From contig NZ_JANCLX010000040.1 in the NCBI RefSeq assembly GCF_024295805.1, positions 1-64,000 on the forward strand: a stretch of DNA of 64,000 nucleotides. The letters run 5' to 3'. Under the pieces are notes generated by a model. It ran no database searches and had not been told where the DNA came from. It saw only the letters and a list, made by a program, of their open reading frames with translations. This document shows positions 53,201 to 62,200 of the stretch, in pieces (positions within the stretch are counted from its first letter, which is position 1; each line of letters begins with the position of its first letter). Both the position numbers and the translations under genes were made by a program. This DNA is from Streptomyces cucumeris (GTDB lineage Bacteria; Actinomycetota; Actinomycetes; Streptomycetales; Streptomycetaceae).

Positions 53201-56200
53201 CGAACGCGCCCAGCAATTCGCGCACGGTGTCCGGCCCCGCCGGAAGAGTACGCAGACGCTCCAGTGCGGCACCGGGCGCAGGATCCGCCGGGAAGAGCGT
53301 GCGCAGTGCCCCGGGGACACCCACACGCCCGGCCAGCGACTCGAACATGCGGCGCACGGCCCGGCGGGCCGCCTCTGTGGTCGCGGGATCCGCGGCCACC
53401 CGCCCGGCCACGGCGAACTCGTACTCCGCACTGCGCCGGCGCCACTCACGGTCGCGGTACATACTCGCGAACCGCACCGCACCCGGTGACCCGGCCGTCC
53501 GCCACGACGACACCGACCAGGCCGGGGAGCCCTCCTCGTCCGTGTCGGAACCGAAGTAGTCGTCGAGGTCGGAATCGAGATCCATGTCCTCGGCAGCATG
53601 GCCCTCGTCGGGAGTGATCTCGGCGTCGGAGTCGAGGTCCATGGCCTCCGATCCACCGTCGGAGTCGGATGCGTCGACGTTGACATGACCGGCGTCCGGG
53701 TAGGCGATGTCCGGGTCGGCCGGTGTGATGTCCGCAGAGGTCCCGGCCGCGGGAGCCGTCCCCGATCCGGCCGACCTCGGCGGATGTTCCGTCACCCACT
53801 CCGTACGCCGGCCCTGCGCATCCTCCAGCAGATGAATACGGGCCGGACCGCCCTCCGACGACGACGTCACCGCGACCCGACCCGTCGCCATATGCACCGT
53901 CAGACCCGACACCTCGGCAATCCGCCGAGCCCGCGCCCGCGCCTCCGCCACACTCCCCGGCACATCACCCGGACCACACGACAGCACCGTCACACTGCGG
54001 AAACCACGCTCCCGCACCCCCTCCAACAACCGCCCCACATACGCCCCATCATCACGACGCACCCCACCGCCATCCGTCGCCAGCCCGAACCCATCAGCAC
54101 CACCATGCGATGCGAAGAAGAACGTCCCCTCCGCACTCCCGCCGCCCGGCAACACACCCGAACCGGCAACCTTCCGTCCCGCCCCGTCACGCTCCCACGC
54201 AACAAACCCCGAAGCCCCGTCCAGCCGCCCGTAATCCCCACGCCGGGACGCCCAGTCACCCTCGTCGAACGACACCGCGCCCACCAACCGGCCATCCCCA
54301 CCACGCACCTCACGCACCACAGGCTGAGCCTCAGCCGCGTCGTTCACCTGGGGTGCGGAGGCCGGTGGGGCCTCTTCGGCCGAGATCAGCTCGTAGGAGA
54401 GACCGTCCTTCGCGTCCTGCAGGACGCTCCTGCCGGTGACGCGGAACACCGTGCCCGGCGGGTAGAGGGCCTCGTCCTCATCGGAGTGCTCGGAGAAGGG
54501 GGCGATGTCCCGCCCCGTGGAGCTCGCGATCTCCACCAGGGCGCGATGCGTACCGTGCGGCAGGGGCTTGTCCGCCAGTGCGAACTTGCGCAGCGCCGTT
54601 TCCTGGTCGAGCGAGGTGCTGCGGAAGAACGGAACCGTGATGGTGTCGACGCCGTAGACCGGCCCGTCCACCGGCTCTTCGTCGAGCTGTCCGGGCACAC
54701 CACGGTCGCCCCACCACACCGTACCGACGACCGGCGGCAGCAACTCCAGCGCCTCGATCGCCATGTCCACATGCAACGACAACTCGTCGTGGACCGCATC
54801 CGCCATCTCGTCCAGCCGCCGCAGCAGCGACGACAGCTCGTCGCTCGCGGTCACCAGGTCGCCCAGCTCGTCCAACTCGTCGTACAGCTCCTGGAAATCG
54901 GGCTGGTTCCGAAGGGTGATCGGCACCATGAAGATCCAGCCCTCGTCCACGGCCTGCCGCACAAGCGCCCGCGTGGCGAGACGCACGACATGACGGCTCA
55001 TCGCCGTACCGAGCCGCTGGCCGTTCATCACCGCCTTCATCAGCCGGTAGTCGGGCTCGCTGTAGAGGTGGAGCGCCGTGAGATGCGCGGGGCTCAGCCG
55101 CTTCAGCGCTTCGGTGCCGCGGGCTCCGTGGCGACGGAGCCACCCTCGCAGGGCAGGGCCGCGAGGGTTGTCGCCCTTCAGGGCCTGGCGGCGGTTGTTT
55201 CCCTTCTGAGAGGCGCCCTTGAGCGCGGCATCGACCGCCGCGGCCATCGTGTCGGGGACGTCGATCCCGCCCGTGAGTTCGGCGGAGTACCTCATGCGCT
55301 CGCCGTACAGGATCTGATGCGGCGGCAACAGGTCGTCCGACACGTCCGCGAGCCCGAAGGCGGTGTGCGCCCAGACGTGGAGCCGTGCCCCGTCGTCACC
55401 GACCGCGGCACGTTCAGCCGCATCCCCCACACCCATACGGTGCGACGTACGCATGATCTCCGACAACGACTGCAGATCCGCCGGAACCATCCACGCCACC
55501 AGAGCGCCACGGAACTCCCGCAACTCCTCCGCCGACGCACCCAGGTCCCGGTACACCTGCAACAGCCGCGACGCCGGACCCCACACACCGCCCACACGGC
55601 GCCGACCACGCTCGTCGTGCACCTCCCGGTAGGCGCTCCCGGGCAGGAACCGTCCTTCGCCATCGGGCCGCGACAGCGCCTCTTGCACAGCGGACGGCAA
55701 CTCCTGGCCCGCGTACACCGCACGCGTGAACGTCGCCATCAGCTGCGCCAGGCTCTCCGGACCCGCCGGGAGGGTCCGCAACCGCTCCAGCGCGGCCCGG
55801 CCGTCCACCGGAGCCTCGCCGGGCGGGAAGAACGCGCGCAGCGCCTCGGCCTCGCCCATCCGGGCGGTGAGGTCTTCGTACAGCCGGACCACCGCACGCC
55901 GGGCGGCGTCCATGGTCGCCGGGTCTTCGCCCAACTGCTGGGCCACGACGAACTCGTACTCCGCACTGAGCTGACGCCACTCACGGTCGCGGTACATACT
56001 CGCGAACCGCACCGCACCCGGCGACCCGGCCGTCCGCCACGACGACACCGACCAGGGCGCGGTACGGCTGCCCGAGTCGAGGTCCAGACCGCTCAAGTCG
56101 TCGGCGAGGTCGGGGGTGGCGTTGATCTGACCGCTGTGCGGGTAGGCGGTGGACTCCGTGGTGTCCGTCCCCACCGGGCCCAGGTCCTCGTGGTCGCCGT

Positions 56201-59200
56201 GATCATCGAACCGCAGCAGTCGCACGGTGCCGTCGCGGCCGGCAAGGAGCAGGTCCACGGGCGCGTCCAGCTCGTTCACCAGATCCGAGACCAACCGCGT
56301 CGGATCGCCGCCCAGTGAACGGACTCCGGCCCGCAGCACCAGACGGAAGCCGCCGGGCGCCTCCTGGGCCAGTCGCGGCATCAGTGCCTCGACGAGATCG
56401 TCGGGGGAGCTCGCCGGGGCGCCGCCGGTCAGCTCCGAGGCCTCGAACACCAGGGGCTTGAGACCGTCGTCGGGCGTTACATACGCGAGCGCGTTCCAGT
56501 GGGTTTCCCCGGCGGGGGACGCGGACCGCGCCCCGTCGACCGACGCGTCCTCCGAGCCGTCCTCGGACTCCTCGTCGCCCTGCGGCGGTACGGCCAGGGA
56601 GCTCAGGGTGTCGAGGTCCACGGGCCGGTCCTGGGCCTGGGCCTCGGTGACGGCGGCGAGGAGCGAGACGAGGTGGTCCTCGGTCACATCGTCCGTGGTC
56701 TCGAGGGAGAACACCTCCTGGGTGAGGCCGACGATGGCCTCGGGGGCACTCTGACCCGGGAAGCGTGCCAGGGCCGGGGCGGTCAGCGCGTGGACAGCGG
56801 CCAGCCGCTCCCGGTCCGCCGCGTCCGTACCGTGCACATCGGGGCCGAGGAGGGCCTGGGCGGTGCGCGCCGTCTCCTTCATCCGCCGCAGCCGCTCGTC
56901 CGGGGTGCCGGTGAGGTCCGCCATACCCATGGCGTCGGCCAGTTGGTCCACCGTGCCGGAGTCCGGGGCCTGCGGGGACCCGGCGAGCCGGTCCCAGCGC
57001 GCCCACCGCCGGTGGCGGTCGAAACGGACCATGCCCTCCTTCAGCCGCTCGGCGATCTCACCGACGGTGAATCCGCCGAGGAACAGCGAGCGGGAGTCCA
57101 TCAGCACCGAGGGCCGGAACCCCTGCTCCAGCAGGAATTTGTGCATCAGGATGTGCACATTGACCCGGCTGTTGGCGTCGGTGAACGGCTGGAGGATCTG
57201 GAGCGTCCGGGTCACCCGGGCGATCGCCCGCAGTTTGTCGTCGGGACTCGCCGCGGCCTCCACCTCGGCGTAGTAGCGGTCCAGTGCGGCCTGGACGATC
57301 CCGCGCGCCTCCCGGGGGGAGTAGTCGATGGACACCTGGCCGCCGTGGAGTCCGTGGTGGAAGACGACGAGCGGCTTGGGGCTCCCCGCCGGGTAGCGGT
57401 CGGTGATGGAGACCAGCAGCGGACGCCCCAGCAGCACCTCTTCCTTGAGGTCGTCGGCGACCCCGTCGCTGCCGATCGGGCGCATCGTGGTCCGCCCCTG
57501 CTCATGGCCCGACCAGGTGGTGGCGGTGTTCTGCCCGGAGCCGGTGACGAGGTACCGGGTGGCCATGTCGTGCAGTTCCTCGTACGCGTCCGCGTCGATG
57601 CGGGACCAGTCGCGGCCGGTGCGGCCGCCGCCGTCGAGGACTTCGCGGTACGCCTCCATCAGGCTCTGGCGGTAGCCGGGGTACTTGTGGGCGTCCAGGT
57701 GTCCGCCCACGTCGTCGGGGCTGAGCCGGAAGGCATCGGAATGCACATTGGCGTCGATGAACAGCCGCCACCACGAGTCCTCCGGCAGCAGCGACGAGAG
57801 CGTGGGCGCGGCGGAGCCGGTGCCCGAGGTGGCGGCCGGGGAGTCACCGGGCTGGTTCCCATCCGTCTCGGCCTCGTCCTGGTGGTGCGGATGCTCCAGG
57901 TCGGCGGGGGCGGATCCGGGCGGCGGGGGCAGCGCCACGTCCCCGCGGGACCCGCTACGGGTGTCGGTGGCGGCATCGCCCTTGTCACTCGCCAGGCCGC
58001 TGCCTTCCGTACGCGTACCGCTCTCCGCGCGGTCGCGTCGCCATGCCTCGGCGCGCTCGGCCGCACGCGTCTGGTGCTCCCAGCGGGCCTCGTCCAGAGC
58101 GCTCCGGATCCTGCGCAGTTGGTCATGGACGGCGTCACGCGCCCGGGCGCTGCGGACCAGTTCCCGGGTGGCCCGCCGCAGTTCCCGTTCGGCCCGGGCC
58201 TGGGCGTCCTGAGCCCGCTGGAGGCCGTCGGCCGTGACGTCCATCCGCTCGTACGCGCTCTGCGCGGCCTTCGCGGTCCGGACGGCGTCGGTGCGCTCCA
58301 GATCGGCACGGCGGTGCGCGGCGGCCGCGGTCTCCATCACACGACCCGCGTGCTCCAGCGCGCGGGTCGCGCCTGTCTCCCGCCGGGCCAGGGCGGCCTC
58401 GGCATAGGCCGCCGTCGCCTCGGCCGCCAGCGCGCGGGTGTAGGCGTCGGACGCGTCCTGCGACGGCCCGCCCTCGGCCGGACGACGCTCGCCATCGGGC
58501 GTGCTCCGGCCGCCGGGCCGGGTGTCGGACGGGGTGTTCCGCCCGGTCTCCGTCCGGTCGGCCGCGGGACGCGGCCGGGCGACCAGGAACTCGGTCCCCC
58601 GCTGGTAGAGGGTCACCGTGTTCCCGGAGGTGGCCCCGGGGTTGCCGTAGGTGCGGTATGTACCGTCCTCGGACACCAGGGTCAGGGTGATGCCCTCGGT
58701 GCGCGTGGTCAGTTCGGCCGCCAGCGACGCGGTGGCACTGTCCCAGCGGCGTGCCGCCCGCAGGTTCTCGCGCAGCAGCGCTTCCTCGTTGGCGCGGACG
58801 TCCCGTACGGCCCGGGGTACGCGGCCCCCCGTGCGGGTGAGTTCGCGCCGCAGTCCGGCTCGCTGGGCGGCGTCGAGTTCGAGGGGGAGCCCGGCCACCT
58901 CGTGGTGGTGGAACACCGCCCCCGGGTCGAGACGGGCCCCTTCGGGCAGCGGCTGGGCCGACACCAGGCTGGCGAGGTGGCGCGGGTCGCGGCCGCGCGG
59001 AAGGTCCGACAGCGGCGTTCCACCCGGTACTCCCGGCCAGGTGTTCCGTGCACGCGGTCGTCCGACCCCATGCCCGGCCGGGCCCTGCTGCCGGGCCGCC
59101 GTGACAGCGGCGTAGAAGCGGTTGCCGTCGCCCTCGGCCTCGACCAGATCGTAGACCCGTCCGTCGGGGCCGGTCAGGGTGCGGTGGTCGGTCGCGGCGT

Positions 59201-62200
59201 CGAAGCGGGGCCGCTGGTCGCGCTGCTCGGTGGCGGTCCACGGGGGTGAGGTGTGTGCCGGGGACCGGACCGGGATGTCCTCGGACACCGTGGTGACCTG
59301 CGGCGCCGGTGCGGGCGCGGGGAGGCCGGGCGCGGATCGGGTGCCGGACGCCGCCTCGGGCAGGGCGAGTTGGTAGTGGCGCTTCTCGCCCCCCCCGCCC
59401 AGCCACAGCACGAGGGGCTGCGGGCCGGAATCCGCGGTGTCCGTGCCGTCGGTGGCCTCCGGACCGTCAGTGCCGACCCTGCCGTCCGGAGAGAAGTGGT
59501 GGTAGCTCCCGTCCGGGGTCACGACACGCACCGGCACCCCGAACGTGCGGGCCGCGAGCAGCGGCAGGAGGTCGGCGGCCGCGTGATCCCAGCCGGTCCG
59601 GCCCTCCGTGTCGCCGGAGCGCAGGAGTTGTGCGTAGGCCAGGCCGAGCCGGTGGCCCGCACTCAGGCTGAGCGATTCCGGGACCACCCGGATCGCGTCG
59701 AACTCCCGCCGCTCCGGTGTGTTGTCGCCCAGGTCGATTCCGGCGGCGTCGATCTCGTCGCCGGTGAAGGTGTCCTCGGTGTCCGGCGCCAGTACCGCGA
59801 GCAGGTCCGCGTTGCCCTGGCTGACAAGGCGGGCGGCCAGCAGCTCCCGCAGGCTGGTCACCAAGCTCTCCCGGCTGGAGGTGTCCAGGCCCTCGCGCGG
59901 CAGCAGTTCCGGGTCGATACGGTGCAGGCCCTCGGCCAGCGCGTGGAAGAACGAGTTGCCGTCCCCCGGCACGTCCAGGAGGGTGAACCGCTCGCCATCC
60001 GGGGCGACGAGCCCCGTGGGAGCGTCGCCGTCGCCGGGGGTGTAACGAGGAGTCTCCGGCTCGGCGTCGGTGCCGGTCTCCGTGTCCACGGTGGGGTCCG
60101 TGAAGGTCACCGCGGGCGGCTTGGGCGTTCCGTCGAGACGGGCGCGCCCGTCCTCGGTGGCGTTGAGCCGGTGCCAGCGGGTAAGCCGGTCGGCGGCGCC
60201 GCGCACCTTGTGGTATTCGGTGGCCAGCCGCTCGGCCTTGTCCCGCAGCCCGTCGATGGTCTGCCGCGTCTGGTCCATCTTCGCCTGCGCCGCGTCCCGG
60301 GCCGCGGCCGCGCCGGCCGCCGTCCTCGTCGCCTCCCGCACGGCCAGCTCGGCGCGGACCAGGGCCCACTGGGCCTTGGTCACCTGTCGGGCGGCTTCGT
60401 CCCGCATGTGGACCGCGTGGCGTTCGGCCGCGGCGGCCGCCCGGTCGGCCTCGGCCAGCCGCTCGCGCTGCAGCTCGGCCCAGCCGTCGTGCTCGGGCAC
60501 GCTGTCCTCGGCCGCGCGACGCTCCTCGGCGGCCCGGGCGCGCGCCTCCGCCTCGAGCGTGGTGGCGCGCCGGTCCGCTGCCTCGGCGGCGGCCCTGGCC
60601 TCCGCCAGAGGCCGCTCCGCGGCGCGCCAGGCGTCCTGGGCCGCGGTCACCGCCCGCTCGGCGGCGGTCAGCTCGCGCCCGGTCCGGGCCAGGTCGTCAC
60701 GGGGTCCCGCACCCGAGTCGCGGCGGGCCTCCCAGTACTTCTTGTCGGCCTCGACCCATGCCGTCGCGGCCTCCTGAACGGCCTCCCACGCCGCGGCCGC
60801 CTCCTCGGGGAACGAGGTGTCGTCGATCAGTCCGAGCTGCCGGGCCACGTCCTGGCGCACCCAGACGATGACGGCCGCCTCGGTCTCGTACGCCTTCTGC
60901 CCGGCCGAACCGAAGCGCTTGGGCCACCCCTTGCGCAGCGGTGAGATCACCGCCCGGCCGATCGCGCTGTCCTTGATGTGCCGTTGCACGGCGGCGCTGC
61001 TGAGCCAGGTGGTGGGGACGGCGAACAGGAAGGCCAGATCCTCCCCCTGGTCGACGGTCGTCTCCGTCATGACGTCCTGGGTGTGCGCACCGCCTTCCGC
61101 TCCGGTGGCGTTGGGACCGGAGGCGCCGAGCCCCGGCCGCAGTGAACCCGCGGGCTCGGCCGAGGCACTGCTGCCGACGTCGAACGCCGCGCCGTACCCT
61201 TCCGCTCCCGAGGCGGACGCACCTCCGGCCGTGATCCGTCGCGACAGGCGCTGGAGGTTGGTCCCGGGCGCCACCGTCATCAGTACGGCGCGCTCGAAGT
61301 GCGGCTTGGCGTGCAGGACGAGAGCGCCGTCGGCACCGCCGACGAGACTGTCCTCGACGAGTCCCGGCACCGGATAGCCCTGGCCGAGCGCGGGGAAGTA
61401 GTGGGCGGCCAGCACGGTGTTGTTCGTGCCTTCGTCCAGGCTGTGGGAGGAGCCGGTGTCCAGCCGGGTGAGGCCGGTGTCCTTGGCCCGTACGAGGGCG
61501 TCGTCGCCGTCGTCGCGGAAGCCGATGTCGTAGGCCGCGGCGAGCGCGAGGTACGCGGACGCCCGGACCTGCTCGACACCGATGACACCGCGGGCCTGGA
61601 ATCCCTGGGTGGGCGGCTGGAACACACCCTCCGTGCCGTCGGGGAGGGTGGTCCGCCGCCAGTCGGCGTCCCCGTGCGTCGTCGGGAGGGTCACCCGGCG
61701 CGGTGCGGAGGGGGCGGGGAGTGCGGGCGGTCCGAGCGGGTCGTCGTGCGTGGCCGCCGCGGGGCCGGTGTCCGGGGACATCAGACTGAGCGGTGTCTGC
61801 TTGCGGAGGGTGCCGACGTCCCCCTCCTCGACGACACCGCGCTTGCCGCGGATGTAGCGGGACGCCTTCCGCGCCCGGTGGACGAGGTCACGGCTGCGGC
61901 CCTCGGGGGGCGGCGTGCCCGCATCGGTGTCGTCGTCCACCTCCAGTGCGATGCGCAGCCGGTAGGAGGTGTCGTATTCGGCGTAGGGCTCGCTGGTGGC
62001 GAACGCCCAGGTGTCCATGGGGTTGTCGGAACCGCTTGCGGTGAGGGTCCGGCGGGCCGAGCCGGTCTCGCTGAAGCCGGGACCGGCCGCCGAGGCGTCG
62101 GGGTTACCCGTGTACGCGCTCTCGGACACGGACACCCCGAACTCCGGTCCCCGCGTCCGGCTCACACTGAAGCCGGTGGACGCGATGGCCCAGAGGTTGT

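Noticed and set aside
53598..56318. 906-codon plus-strand open frame with repeated RRTP/HR-rich stretches
   Set aside because: Its repeats simply mirror the duplicated modules on the minus strand; composition is implausible for a protein.
56499..59249. 916-codon plus-strand open frame
   Set aside because: Antisense mirror over the Fic-like and OTU-like coding region; no motif or ribosome site.
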